From contig JADYUE010000007.1 in assembly GCA_021531615.1 (NCBI GenBank), positions 1-64,000 of the forward strand: a DNA stretch of 64,000 nucleotides. Direction: 5' to 3'. The notes under the pieces are model-generated. The model was not told the origin of the DNA and ran no database searches. It worked only from the letters and a program-made list of their open reading frames with translations. A program made the position numbers and the translations under genes. This document shows positions 23,535 to 32,755 of the stretch, piece by piece. The DNA comes from Fusobacterium varium. GTDB lineage: Bacteria > Fusobacteriota > Fusobacteriia > Fusobacteriales > Fusobacteriaceae. The stretch's first letter is position 1. The number at the start of each line of letters is the position of its first letter.

Positions 23535-23661
23535 ATTACTAAAAAAGTCCTAAAACAGAACCTTTTTGATTGAAAGTGATCAAATTGTTTTGTAGAAAAA
23601 TGAAAAATAAGTTTTAAAATAAATACATACTTCAATAAGAATTAAGGAGGGAAAGAAAATA

Positions 23662-24432
23662 ATGAAATTTAGCTATTACCCTGGTTGTACTTTAAAGACA
23701 AAGGCACAAGAGCTTGAAAAATATGGATTAGATTCAGCTAAAGCTTTAGGTGTAGAACTAGAAGAACAAAAAGAGTGGCAATGTTGTGGAGCTGTATATC
23801 CTCTAGGTTCTGATGAGATAGCCTCAAGACTTTCATCAGTTAGAAGTTTAGCTTCAGCACATTCAAAGGGAGAAAAATTAGTAACAATTTGTTCTGCTTG
23901 TCACCACGTTTTAAAAAGAACTAATGAAGATCTAAAAAAAGATGAAAATTTTAGAAGAAAAGCAAACAACTACTTAGAACTTGAAAATCAATATAATGGA
24001 GAGGGCTCTGTAATTCATTATCTTGAAATGTTAAGAGATGAAATCGGTTTTGATGCTATAAAAGAAAAGGTAACAAATCCTTTAAATCGTAAAATTGGAG
24101 CATATTATGGTTGTATGCTTTTAAAACCTAAAAAAGATATGCAAATGGATGATCCTGAAAACCCTACTATTATAGAGGATTTTATAAAAGTTCTTGGAGG
24201 GACTCCAGTAGTTTATCCATATAGAACAGAGTGTTGTGGAGCATATCTTGCAGTAAATAATAAAGAACTTACTGATAGAATGAGTGAAAAGATTACAAAA
24301 TCAGCTATGGAAAATGGAGCAGAGGAGATAGTAACAGCTTGTCCTCTATGTAAATACAATCTTGAGCTTAGAGAGGAGATGTCAGTAAAATATTTTACTG
24401 AACTTCTAGCAGAGGCTTTAGGGGTAAAATAA
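23662..24432 (+). CDS. hdrB: HdrB-like heterodisulfide reductase subunit (CCG domains)
   Basis: HdrB carries the catalytic non-cubane [4Fe-4S] clusters of heterodisulfide reductase-type complexes. The 256-residue product has two CCG domains: QCCGAVYPL with CSACHH, and TECCGAYLA with TACPLCKYN. ATG at 23662 follows AAGGAGGG. It opens a nine-gene operon that continues with hdrC, hdrA, flx genes and frdBA. Bacteria lack CoM/CoB disulfide, so the natural acceptor must be another disulfide or protein. Here the cluster probably links to the Frd-like subunits. Confidence 0.9.
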   Translation: MKFSYYPGCTLKTKAQELEKYGLDSAKALGVELEEQKEWQCCGAVYPLGSDEIASRLSSVRSLASAHSKGEKLVTICSACHHVLKRTNEDLKKDENFRRKANNYLELENQYNGEGSVIHYLEMLRDEIGFDAIKEKVTNPLNRKIGAYYGCMLLKPKKDMQMDDPENPTIIEDFIKVLGGTPVVYPYRTECCGAYLAVNNKELTDRMSEKITKSAMENGAEEIVTACPLCKYNLELREEMSVKYFTELLAEALGVK

Positions 24433-24459
24433 ACTGTTGGTTAGTTTGAGGAGGAGAAA

Positions 24460-24873
24460 TTGGAAAGGGAAAAAAAGATTTTCAATAAAGATAAAAAAGA
24501 TATAGCTCTAATAGAGGAGATCAGCAAAGAGAAGATCGTAGATTGTATGCAATGTGGAAAATGTAGTGCTGGTTGTCCTGCTACTGATGGAATGGATATA
24601 CTTCCACATCAAATTATTAGATATCTTCAAATGGGAGATTTAGAAAGTGTAAAAAATAGTAAAACTATTTGGGCATGTGCATCTTGCTTTACTTGTGCAT
24701 CACGTTGTCCTAGAAATGTTGATCTATGCAAATTGATGGAAGCAGTTAGATTGACAATAGTAAGAAGAAAAGATGAAAATAGATTAAAACCTGAAGATAT
24801 ACCTAGTTTAATGGCAGATAAGAAGATGCCACAACAAGCATTTATGAGTGCATTTCGTAAATATAGTAAATAG
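24460..24873 (+). CDS. hdrC: HdrC-like iron-sulfur subunit
   Basis: The 137-residue protein has two [4Fe-4S] motifs: CMQCGKCSAGCP (about 24-35) and CASCFTCASRCP (about 71-82), and is the usual size for HdrC. The start is TTG at 24460 after GAGGAGGAG. HdrC passes electrons between HdrA and HdrB. It lies 27 nt after hdrB. Confidence 0.9.
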   Translation: MEREKKIFNKDKKDIALIEEISKEKIVDCMQCGKCSAGCPATDGMDILPHQIIRYLQMGDLESVKNSKTIWACASCFTCASRCPRNVDLCKLMEAVRLTIVRRKDENRLKPEDIPSLMADKKMPQQAFMSAFRKYSK

Positions 24874-24897
24874 CTATTTTTGTAAGGAGGAAAGAGA

Positions 24898-26883
24898 TTG
24901 CAAAGAGTTGGAGTTTTTGTATGCTGGTGTGGAAATAATATAGCAGGAACTGTTGATGTAGAAAAAGTTTCAGAAGCTGCTAAGGACATACCAGGAGTAG
25001 TATATTCAATAAATTATCAATATATGTGCTCTGAGATTGGGCAAACAATGTTAAAAGATGCAATAAAGGAGCATAACTTAACTAGAGTGGTAGTTGCTTC
25101 ATGTTCACCAAGAATGCACGAAACAACATTCCGTAATGCTGCTGAAAAAGCAGGATTAAATCCATATCTTGTTGAGATTGCAAATATTAGAGAACACTGT
25201 TCATGGGTTCATAAAGATAAAGTAGAGGGAACAGCAAAGGCTATTTCATTGGTAAAAGCTGCTGTTGCAAAGGCACTTTTAAATGCCCCATTAGTTGCAG
25301 GAGAGAGCCAAGTTGAAAAGAGAGCTCTTGTAATAGGTGGAGGAATTGCAGGTATTCAAACTGCCCTTGATATAGCAGATGCAGGATACAAAGTTGACAT
25401 AGTTGAGAAACAACCAAGTATAGGTGGAAAGATGGCTCAATTGGACAAAACTTTCCCTACACTAGATTGTTCAGCTTGTATCTTAACACCAAAGATGGTT
25501 GATGCTTCAATGCACCCTAATATCACACTACATACATATAGCGAAATAGAAGCTGTAAATGGATATGTAGGAAACTTTACTGTTTCAATTAAGAAAAAAG
25601 CTAGATATGTAGATATGGACAAATGTACAGGTTGTGGAATCTGTGTTGAAAAATGTCCATCAAGAAAAGCTGGAAATGAATTTGAAGAAAATCTTACAAA
25701 TAGAGGAGCAATATATAAAGCATTTGCTCAAGCAGTACCTAATGTACCTGTAATTGATACAACTCAATGTATTAAGATGAAAACAGGTAAATGTGGAATC
25801 TGTGAAAAACTTTGTATGGCAAAGGCAATAGATTTCAATCAAAAAGATGAGATTATAGAACAAAAATATGGAGCAATAGTAGTTGCTACTGGTTATGATC
25901 TAATAGATCTTTCTAAATTTGGAGAGTACAACTATGATCATCCAAATGTAATTACTTCACTAGAGTTTGAAAGACTTACAAATGCTGCTGGACCTACTCA
26001 CGGAAAACTTTTAAAACTTTCTGATCATACAAAACCTAAGAAAGTTGTATTTGTTCAATGTGTTGGTTCAAGAGATACAAGCGATAGAGGAAAACCTTAT
26101 TGTTCAAAAATCTGTTGTATGTACACAGCTAAACATGCAATGCTATTGAGAGATAAATATCCAGATGTAGAAGCATATGTATTCTATATAGATGTAAGAA
26201 CTCCAGGGAAAAACTTCGATGAGTTCCAAAGAAGAGCTGTTGAAGAGTATGGAGTGCAATATATAAAAGGTATGGTTGGTAAGGTATTCCCTCAAGGGGA
26301 TAAACTTATGGTAAATGGTGTAGATGCTCTTACAGGGCAAACTGTTGTAATTGATGCTGATATGGTAGTTCTTGCAGCTGCTACAAGAGCTAAAGATGAT
26401 GCAGTGGCATTAAAGAGAAAACTTAATATCAGTACAGATACAAACAACTTCTTTACAGAGGCTCACCCTAAATTAAAACCAGTTGAAACAGCTTCAGCAG
26501 GAATCTACTTAGCAGGAGCTTGTCAAGGACCTAAAGATATACCTGAAACAGTTGCTCAAGCAAGTGCAGCAGCAGCAAAAGCTATTATTCTTTTAAGCAA
26601 AGATAAACTTGTAACTAACCCTTGTGTATCAGCAGTTAATACTGATCTATGTAGTGGTTGTGGACAATGTGCTGAGATGTGTCCTTATGATGCTATCACA
26701 TTAAAAATGACAGATTTAAGAGAGCATGGACAAGTTGTAAGAAAACTTGTGGCAACAGTAAATGAGGCTCTTTGTCAAGGTTGTGGAGGATGTACAGTTT
26801 CATGTCGTCCAGGAGCTATTGACCTTAAAGGATTCTCAAATAAACAAATTATGGCGGAGGTAGATGCAATATGTCGTCTATAG
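24898..26883 (+). CDS. hdrA: HdrA-like FAD-containing electron-bifurcating subunit
   Basis: HdrA holds the FAD at which electrons are bifurcated. The 661-residue product has CWCGNNIAGTVDVE at its N-terminus, a FAD-binding VIGGGIAGIQTALDIADAGY (about 142-161), KCTGCGICVEKCP, a second cluster motif (CIKMKTGKCGICEKLC) and two C-terminal ferredoxin motifs (CSGCGQCAEMCP, CQGCGGCTVSCRP). The start is TTG after AAGGAGG. Its end overlaps the flxD start by 13 nt. Confidence 0.93.
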   Translation: MQRVGVFVCWCGNNIAGTVDVEKVSEAAKDIPGVVYSINYQYMCSEIGQTMLKDAIKEHNLTRVVVASCSPRMHETTFRNAAEKAGLNPYLVEIANIREHCSWVHKDKVEGTAKAISLVKAAVAKALLNAPLVAGESQVEKRALVIGGGIAGIQTALDIADAGYKVDIVEKQPSIGGKMAQLDKTFPTLDCSACILTPKMVDASMHPNITLHTYSEIEAVNGYVGNFTVSIKKKARYVDMDKCTGCGICVEKCPSRKAGNEFEENLTNRGAIYKAFAQAVPNVPVIDTTQCIKMKTGKCGICEKLCMAKAIDFNQKDEIIEQKYGAIVVATGYDLIDLSKFGEYNYDHPNVITSLEFERLTNAAGPTHGKLLKLSDHTKPKKVVFVQCVGSRDTSDRGKPYCSKICCMYTAKHAMLLRDKYPDVEAYVFYIDVRTPGKNFDEFQRRAVEEYGVQYIKGMVGKVFPQGDKLMVNGVDALTGQTVVIDADMVVLAAATRAKDDAVALKRKLNISTDTNNFFTEAHPKLKPVETASAGIYLAGACQGPKDIPETVAQASAAAAKAIILLSKDKLVTNPCVSAVNTDLCSGCGQCAEMCPYDAITLKMTDLREHGQVVRKLVATVNEALCQGCGGCTVSCRPGAIDLKGFSNKQIMAEVDAICRL

Positions 26884-27320
26884 AAAAAGTTGAAAAAGAA
26901 GAATTTAAACCTCTAATAGTTGCATTTTGCTGTAACTGGTGTAGTTATGCAGGAGCTGACCTTGCAGGAACTAGCAGATTAAACTACCCTGCAAATGTTA
27001 AGATTATAAGAGTTCCTTGCTCATGTAGAGTAAATACTAACTTTATAATAAGAGCTTTCCAAAAGGGAGCAGATGGAGTGGTAATAGCAGGTTGTCACCC
27101 AGGAGATTGTCACTACTCAACAGGAAACTACTATACAAGACGTCGTTTCTCAATATTCATCAATCTTCTTGAGTATTTAGGAATTGAAAAGGAACGTTTC
27201 AAAATAGATTGGATATCAGCAGCTGAAGCAAATAAATTTGCAACAGTTATGAATGAAGTTTTAGAAAATGTTCATAGACTTGGACCAAATAAAAAGTTGA
27301 AGGACGGTAGATGGAAATAA
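26871..27320 (+). CDS. flxD: FlxD/MvhD-type [2Fe-2S] linker subunit
   Basis: The 149-residue product carries FCCNWCSYAGAD, RVPCSCRVN and GCHPGDCHYSTGN, the cysteine pattern of MvhD, which connects a dehydrogenase or hydrogenase module to HdrA. All positions that are selenocysteine in some archaeal homologues are cysteine here. No hydrogenase genes follow; instead FlxC/B/A-like genes do, so the electron donor is probably NAD(P)H. Confidence 0.88.
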   Translation: MSSIEKVEKEEFKPLIVAFCCNWCSYAGADLAGTSRLNYPANVKIIRVPCSCRVNTNFIIRAFQKGADGVVIAGCHPGDCHYSTGNYYTRRRFSIFINLLEYLGIEKERFKIDWISAAEANKFATVMNEVLENVHRLGPNKKLKDGRWK

Positions 27321-28186
27321 TGACTGATAAAATTAGAGAGATAGCTAAAGAAGCACTTTTAAGTAATAAAGTTCAGATGGTTATTGGTTGGGAAAAAGGG
27401 GATTTTTCTTTTGAGTCTACTCCTGTTTTTATAACTGAAGCAGAAAAAGCAGATTCTCTTGTTTTTGACAAATATTGTGTAAACAATCTAAGTAAATATC
27501 TGATAGAACAAACTAGAAAATATGAGAAAGTAGGAATCTTCTTAAAAGGTTGTGACTCTTTAGGATTTAATCAACTTTTAAGAGATAATAGAATAGAGAG
27601 AGAAAAAGTATATGTTTGGGGAATCCCTTGTATTGGAATGGTTGATTCTAAAAATCAAAAATATACTAAATGTGAAAATTGTCTTCACCCAAACCCAGTA
27701 GTTTATGATGAGCTTATAGGAGAAGAGGTTACTTCTTTAGGAGATCCAGAGGATAGATTTAGAGAGGTAAGAATCCTTGAAAATATGAGTGCTGATGAGA
27801 GATATGAGTTTTGGAGTAATGAGTTTTCAAGATGTATAAGATGTAATGCTTGTCGTAATATCTGCCCAGCTTGTAGCTGTGTAAAATGTGTATTTGACAA
27901 TGATGATGCAAATGTATTAGGAAAAGCAAATACTGAAACTGAAAATGGATTCTTCCACTTAACAAGAGCTTACCACGTTGGTGGAAACTGTGTTGACTGT
28001 GGAGAGTGTGCAAGAGTTTGCCCTGCTCATATCAGACTTGATCTATTAAATAGAAAGATAATTAAAGATCTAAATGAAACTTATGGAGAGTGGGAAGCTG
28101 GAATGGATTCAACTACACCTTCACCATTGGTATCATACACTTTAGAGGATAAAGATAACTTTGCAGTGAAAAAAGGAGGGAAATAA
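27311..28186 (+). CDS. flxC: FlxC-like 4Fe-4S dicluster protein
   Basis: The 291-residue protein has GCDS and CIG-type cysteines in its first half with CENCLHPNP, then two clusters CIRCNACRNICP with CSCVKC and CVDCGECARVCP. It corresponds to the iron-sulfur subunit next to FlxD in Flx-Hdr clusters of sulfate reducers. An ATG at 27320 (MTDKIREIAKEALL) is also possible; the 27311 start overlaps flxD. FlxC versus FlxB naming is by analogy only. Confidence 0.75.
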   Translation: MEIMTDKIREIAKEALLSNKVQMVIGWEKGDFSFESTPVFITEAEKADSLVFDKYCVNNLSKYLIEQTRKYEKVGIFLKGCDSLGFNQLLRDNRIEREKVYVWGIPCIGMVDSKNQKYTKCENCLHPNPVVYDELIGEEVTSLGDPEDRFREVRILENMSADERYEFWSNEFSRCIRCNACRNICPACSCVKCVFDNDDANVLGKANTETENGFFHLTRAYHVGGNCVDCGECARVCPAHIRLDLLNRKIIKDLNETYGEWEAGMDSTTPSPLVSYTLEDKDNFAVKKGGK

Positions 28187-29211
28187 TGAAAAGAATTTTA
28201 AAAAGTAGATTGCCTGAATTATGGGAAGCTATAAACAGTAACTTCGATTTATTTCTTCCTATGGACAAAGGAACTTTAGTTAATTTTGGAGCTTATGAAG
28301 CTGATAAAAATATAAGATTAGATGTTTTAAAAACTAATTCATCAGTAAAAGAGTTTGTTTTTCCACAAACTGAAACATATTTGAAATTTAAACATAGCAA
28401 GAAGAAACTTGAGCTTACTCCAGTAGCTGTTGAGGGTAGAGAATATGTTATTTTTGGAGTAAGAAACTGTGATGCTGCAAGTTTTAAAATAATGGATAAC
28501 ATCTTTTTAAGACAACCAGTAGATACTTACTATAAAGCTCATAGAGATAGAGGAATAATAGTGACTTTTGCTTGTAACAATCCAGAAGAAACTTGTTTCT
28601 GTACAGCATTTGGAATAGATCCTTCAGAAGCATCTCCAGCATCAGATGTGGCTACTTGGGAAAAGGGAGATTACCTATATTTAGAAGCTAAAAGTGAAAA
28701 GGGAGAGAGATTATTAAACTCTGTTGTTATACTTTTAGAAGATGGAGATATGGCTGAGCTTGAGGAGTTAAAAAACTCTATAAAGGCGAAAGCAGCTAAT
28801 CTACCTCTAAAAGCTTTAGATCCTAAGAAGATAACAAAGGCTCAACAAGAGATCTTTGATATGGAGGATTTCTGGGGGGATATTAGTAAAAAATGTCTAG
28901 CTTGTGGTTCATGTACATTTGTTTGCCCTACTTGCCATTGTTATGATGTAAAAGATTATGATGGTGGAAATAGTGGAGAGAGATACAGATGTTGGGACTC
29001 TTGCATGATTTCAGATTTTACACGTATGGCACATGGAAACCCTAGAACATCTCAACTACAAAGAGTTAGACAAAGATTTATGCACAAATTAGTATACTAT
29101 CCTAAAAATCACGATGGAATATACTCTTGTGTAGGTTGTGGAAGATGTGTAGAAAAATGTCCAGTAGGTTTAAATATAGTTAGAGTAATAAAAAGATTGG
29201 GGGAGGAATAA
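28186..29211 (+). CDS. flxB: FlxB-like (AsrA/HydB-type) iron-sulfur protein
   Basis: The 341-residue protein has an N-terminal domain with FGVRNCDAASFKIMDN and CNNPEETCFC, then C-terminal ferredoxin motifs CLACGSCTFVCPTCHC and CVGCGRCVEKCPVG. This matches subunit A of anaerobic sulfite reductase and the beta subunit of sulfhydrogenase-type complexes. It shares its start base with the flxC stop and is followed 1 nt later by flxA. Predicted to pass electrons from the flavin subunit towards FlxC/FlxD. Confidence 0.8.
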   Translation: MKRILKSRLPELWEAINSNFDLFLPMDKGTLVNFGAYEADKNIRLDVLKTNSSVKEFVFPQTETYLKFKHSKKKLELTPVAVEGREYVIFGVRNCDAASFKIMDNIFLRQPVDTYYKAHRDRGIIVTFACNNPEETCFCTAFGIDPSEASPASDVATWEKGDYLYLEAKSEKGERLLNSVVILLEDGDMAELEELKNSIKAKAANLPLKALDPKKITKAQQEIFDMEDFWGDISKKCLACGSCTFVCPTCHCYDVKDYDGGNSGERYRCWDSCMISDFTRMAHGNPRTSQLQRVRQRFMHKLVYYPKNHDGIYSCVGCGRCVEKCPVGLNIVRVIKRLGEE

Positions 29212-29212
29212 G

Positions 29213-30073
29213 ATGAGTTGTAGTTGTGGTTGTCACGATCATGATAACGATCCTTTAATGCCAAAAGTTGCAGTAATAACTAACATTAGAAAAGATACTC
29301 CTGATGTTACAACATTTAGAATAGAGAGTCCAGAAGGGGGAAAACCTTTTGATTTTATGCCAGGTCAATGTGCTATGATCTCAGTTCCACCAATAGGAGA
29401 AGCAATATTTTCTATCACTTCATCTCCTACAATAAAAGAGTATATGGAGTGTAGTATCAAAAGATGTGGAATAGTAACTGATTATATTCATCAACTTGAA
29501 GAGGGATCAGAAATAGGAATAAGAGGACCTTATGGAAATAACTTCCCAGTTGAAGAGCCTGATGTTTTAAAGGGAAAAGATCTTCTTTTCATAGCTGGAG
29601 GAATAGGACTTGCTCCACTTCGTTCAGTTATAAACTATGTAATGGATAATCGTGAAAATTATGGAAAAGTTGATATAGTTTATGGGTCACGTACTCCTGA
29701 TGATTTAGTTCATCAAAATGATATATTTAATGTATGGCCAAATCAAAAAGATACAAAGGTTCACCTTACAGTAGATAGAGAGTTTGAAGGTTGGACAGGA
29801 CATGTAGGATTTGTTCCAAACTATGTAAAAGAGTTAGGCTTAGATAATAATAAAGTAGCTCTAGTTTGTGGACCACCTATAATGATCAAATTTGTATTGC
29901 AAGGGTTAGAGGAGATTGGATTTAAGAAGGAGCAAGTATTTACAACACTTGAATTAAAAATGAAGTGTGGAGTAGGTAAATGTGGACGTTGCAATATTGG
30001 GGATAAGTATGTTTGTAAAGATGGACCAGTATTTAGATGTGACGAAATTCAAGAACTTCCAAATGAATATTAA
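29213..30073 (+). CDS. flxA: FlxA-like FAD/NAD(P)-binding oxidoreductase subunit
   Basis: The 286-residue protein is of the AsrB/HydG type in the ferredoxin-NADP reductase superfamily. It shows an N-terminal flavin domain (PGQCAMISVPPIGEAIFSITSS), a nucleotide site (LLFIAGGIGLAPLRSVI, about 125-141) and a C-terminal [2Fe-2S] motif (MKCGVGKCGRCNIG). It is the expected entry point of NADH or NADPH electrons for the Flx-Hdr complex. The N-terminus MSCSCGCHDHDND is unusually metal-ligand rich. Confidence 0.85.
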   Translation: MSCSCGCHDHDNDPLMPKVAVITNIRKDTPDVTTFRIESPEGGKPFDFMPGQCAMISVPPIGEAIFSITSSPTIKEYMECSIKRCGIVTDYIHQLEEGSEIGIRGPYGNNFPVEEPDVLKGKDLLFIAGGIGLAPLRSVINYVMDNRENYGKVDIVYGSRTPDDLVHQNDIFNVWPNQKDTKVHLTVDREFEGWTGHVGFVPNYVKELGLDNNKVALVCGPPIMIKFVLQGLEEIGFKKEQVFTTLELKMKCGVGKCGRCNIGDKYVCKDGPVFRCDEIQELPNEY

Positions 30074-30098
30074 TTAAAGAAATATTAAGGAGAGAGAA

Positions 30099-30779
30099 AT
30101 GGCTGAAAAACAAATGGTTGATGTATTTATATTAGGTAAAAAATATTCTGTTCCTTCAACTCTTACAATAATGGATGCGATGGAATATGCTGGTTATCAA
30201 CTTATAAGAGGTTGTGGATGTAGATCAGGTTTCTGTGGAGCTTGTGCCACTGTATATAGAACAAAGGGAGATACTGAATTAAAAGTTGTACTTGCTTGTC
30301 AAAGTCAAGTTGAAGATGGAATGTATCTTACTCAAATTCCTTTCTTCCCGGGGAAAAAAGCTGTATATGATATGGATAAAATTGAGCCAACTGCTGATAC
30401 AATGGGAGAGATGTATCCTGAACTATATAAATGTATAGGATGTAATGCTTGTACAAAAGGGTGTTCACAAGGATTAAATGTAATGCAATATATAGCATAT
30501 GCTCAAAGAGGAGAGTTTGAAAAATGTGCTGAAGAGTCTTTTGACTGTGTAGGTTGTGGAATTTGTGCATCAAGATGTCCTGCTGGAATCACTCACTATA
30601 ATGTAGGGCTTTTAGCTCGTCGTATAACTGGAAAATATGTTGCTCCTAAGAGTGAACATTTAATTGAGAGAGTTCAAGAGATCAAAGATGGAAAGATGGA
30701 CGCTGAACTTGATGAATTAATGAATAAAAGTGTAGATGAACTTAAAGACTTATATAATCATAGAGATATAGCTAAATAA
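30099..30779 (+). CDS. frdB: FrdB/TfrB-like iron-sulfur subunit
   Basis: The 226-residue protein has an N-terminal [2Fe-2S] ferredoxin domain (CGCRSGFCGACATVYR, about 38-53) and two C-terminal ferredoxin motifs (CIGCNACTKGCSQG and CVGCGICASRCPAG). This is the layout of fumarate reductase iron-sulfur subunits; it lacks the extra CCG domain of archaeal TfrB. It directly precedes the flavoprotein gene. No membrane anchor subunit is encoded, so the enzyme is probably soluble. Confidence 0.82.
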   Translation: MAEKQMVDVFILGKKYSVPSTLTIMDAMEYAGYQLIRGCGCRSGFCGACATVYRTKGDTELKVVLACQSQVEDGMYLTQIPFFPGKKAVYDMDKIEPTADTMGEMYPELYKCIGCNACTKGCSQGLNVMQYIAYAQRGEFEKCAEESFDCVGCGICASRCPAGITHYNVGLLARRITGKYVAPKSEHLIERVQEIKDGKMDAELDELMNKSVDELKDLYNHRDIAK

Positions 30780-30803
30780 TAAAGGTTATTAATTGGAGGT
30801 TTA

Positions 30804-32408
30804 TTGATGTATACACCAGAAATGAGAGAATTGATAAAAAAGGTTGAAGCAACTCGTTCAAAAAGACTTGGGCATGATTTCCCTAGATTATCTCCAGAAG
30901 CAAAATTAGAGATTTTAAAGAAAAATCACCCAGACTATATTGAAAGTGGATTTAGAGCTATTAATTTAGGAGTAAACAAGGGGCAAAGAGTTCCTTTAGA
31001 ACTTGCTGATCTAATAGAAGCAAAAAGTAGATTAGAGATGGATAAAATTGACTTAAATAAAGTTGATTATGATGTAGATGTTCTTATAGTTGGAGCTGGA
31101 GGAGCTGGGGCATCTGCTGCAATAGAAGCATACAAAACAGGAGCAAAGGTAATGATAGCTACTAAACTTCGTTTTGGAGATGCTAACACAATGATGGCAG
31201 AGGGAGGAATCCAAGCTGCTGACAAACCAGATGATTCACCTGCAAAACACTATCTTGATGTTATGGGTGGAGGACACTTTACAAATGTACCAGAATTAGT
31301 AAGAGCACTTGTTCACGATGCTCCAGAAGCTATTAAATGGCTAAATGATTTTGGAGTTATGTTTGATAAAGAGGAAGATGGAACTATGCTTACTAACCAT
31401 GGTGGAGGAACTTCTAGAAAGAGAATGCACGCTGCTGCTGATTACAGTGGAGCAGAGATAATGCGTGTTCTTAGAGATGAGGTTAGAAACCTTGGTGTAG
31501 AAGTAGTAGAATTTTCACCAGTGGTAGAACTTGTAAAAGATACAGATGGAAAAGTTGCTGGAGCTATTTTATTCAACCTTGAAACAGAGGAATACTCAGT
31601 GGTAAAAGCTAAAACTGTAATCTTAACAACTGGAGGAGCTGGAAGACTTCACTATCAAGGATTCCCTACTTCAAACCACTATGGAGCTACTGCTGATGGA
31701 CTTGTATTAGGATATAGAGTGGGAGCAGAACTTGCTTTTGCTGATACTATCCAATACCACCCTACTGGAGTTGCATTCCCATCACAAATATTTGGGGCTC
31801 TTGTAACTGAAAAGGTAAGAGGACTTGGAGCTACACCTTTAAATATAGATGGAGAACAATTTGTATATCACCTTGAAACAAGAGATATTGAAGCTTCAGC
31901 TATAATTAATGAGTGTAAAGTAAATGGAAAAGGAATCAATACACCTACTGGAGAGGTAGGAGTTTGGCTAGATACTCCATTAATTGATATAATTCATGGA
32001 GAGGGAACATTGGAAAAAAGACTTCCTGCAATGTATAGAATGTTTAAAAAGTTTGGAATAGATATGACAAAAGAGCCTATCTTAATCTATCCTACACTTC
32101 ACTATCAAAATGGTGGACTTTTAATCAACGAGCATGGAGAAACTAAAATAGAAAACCTTTATGTAGCTGGAGAGTGTGCTGGAGGAATCCATGGAAGAAA
32201 TAGATTGATGGGTAACTCACTACTAGATATAATTGTATTTGGACGTAGAGCTGGTAAGAGTGCAGGAGCTAAGAGTAAATCAATAGAGATTAAAGATCTA
32301 ACTCTTGATCATGTGGCTAAATACCATGAAGAACTAAAAGCAAATGGGGTAGAAACAGATAGAGTATCACCAATGCTATTACCACGTTATAGACATGGGG
32401 CAAAATAA
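30804..32408 (+). CDS. frdA: FrdA/TfrA-like fumarate reductase flavoprotein
   Basis: The 534-residue flavoprotein reduces fumarate or a related substrate. It has the FAD motif VLIVGAGGAGASAAIEA (about 93-109), MMAEGGIQAA, the conserved YHPTGVAF, TRDIEASAI with the catalytic-arginine position, HYQNGGL, and the C-terminal NRLMGNSLLDIIVFGRRAG. These match FrdA/SdhA. An N-terminal extension of about 85 residues precedes the FAD motif. It ends the hdr-flx operon, and a DcuC carrier follows, which supports fumarate as substrate. Start 30804 or 30807 (double ATG). Confidence 0.85.
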   Translation: MMYTPEMRELIKKVEATRSKRLGHDFPRLSPEAKLEILKKNHPDYIESGFRAINLGVNKGQRVPLELADLIEAKSRLEMDKIDLNKVDYDVDVLIVGAGGAGASAAIEAYKTGAKVMIATKLRFGDANTMMAEGGIQAADKPDDSPAKHYLDVMGGGHFTNVPELVRALVHDAPEAIKWLNDFGVMFDKEEDGTMLTNHGGGTSRKRMHAAADYSGAEIMRVLRDEVRNLGVEVVEFSPVVELVKDTDGKVAGAILFNLETEEYSVVKAKTVILTTGGAGRLHYQGFPTSNHYGATADGLVLGYRVGAELAFADTIQYHPTGVAFPSQIFGALVTEKVRGLGATPLNIDGEQFVYHLETRDIEASAIINECKVNGKGINTPTGEVGVWLDTPLIDIIHGEGTLEKRLPAMYRMFKKFGIDMTKEPILIYPTLHYQNGGLLINEHGETKIENLYVAGECAGGIHGRNRLMGNSLLDIIVFGRRAGKSAGAKSKSIEIKDLTLDHVAKYHEELKANGVETDRVSPMLLPRYRHGAK

Positions 32409-32462
32409 TAAGATCAATTATAATTTATCATTCTAATAATTAAAGTAAAAATATATTATTCC

Positions 32463-32727
32463 TAACATCAAGTTGACGGAATTTGGAAGTGAATATTAGA
32501 ATCCCTCAGCGAAATGAAGTTAAGAAAATGCAACGTGTTTGAGACGAAGTCGAGTTTTGCATTTTCAACGGAATGAGCCTAGGGATTCTTTATTCAATGA
32601 CATGGAGACAACTTGATGTTAAAAAATATAAGTTTTGTTAACGTTAAGGATCACAGAAACTTCGTTTCTGCGTCTCAAAAGTAGTAGTCGTTTGCACTCC
32701 TCTACTTTTGGAAATTATAGTTTTTAA
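32463..32727. repeat. Composite hairpin element, copy E
   Basis: TAACATCAAGTTGACG and CAACTTGATGTTA (32609-32621) are inverted ends. Inside lies the reverse complement of the copy A interior, with GAGACGAAGTCGAG and the TGCAA stem. Further modules continue to 32727 (CAGAAACTTCGTTTCTG then CGTCTCAAAA, and CTACTTTTGG). It separates frdA from dcuC. Confidence 0.75.
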
Positions 32728-32755
32728 TAAAAATATTTAACATAGGGGGAATTAA

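Noticed and set aside
23569-23586. FNR-type operator TTGAT...ATCAA before hdrB
   Set aside because: The half-sites are separated by eight bases rather than the four of an FNR site; kept only as an unspecified palindrome.
26871-27320. Selenocysteine in the FlxD/MvhD-like protein
   Set aside because: Some archaeal homologues use selenocysteine, but every corresponding codon here is a cysteine codon and there is no in-frame TGA.
30804-32408. Flavoprotein as an L-aspartate oxidase or a glycerol-3-phosphate dehydrogenase
   Set aside because: The HPTG, HY-N-GG and NRLMGNSLL motifs and the FrdB-like partner fit fumarate reductase; glycerol-3-phosphate dehydrogenase is separately encoded at 39038.
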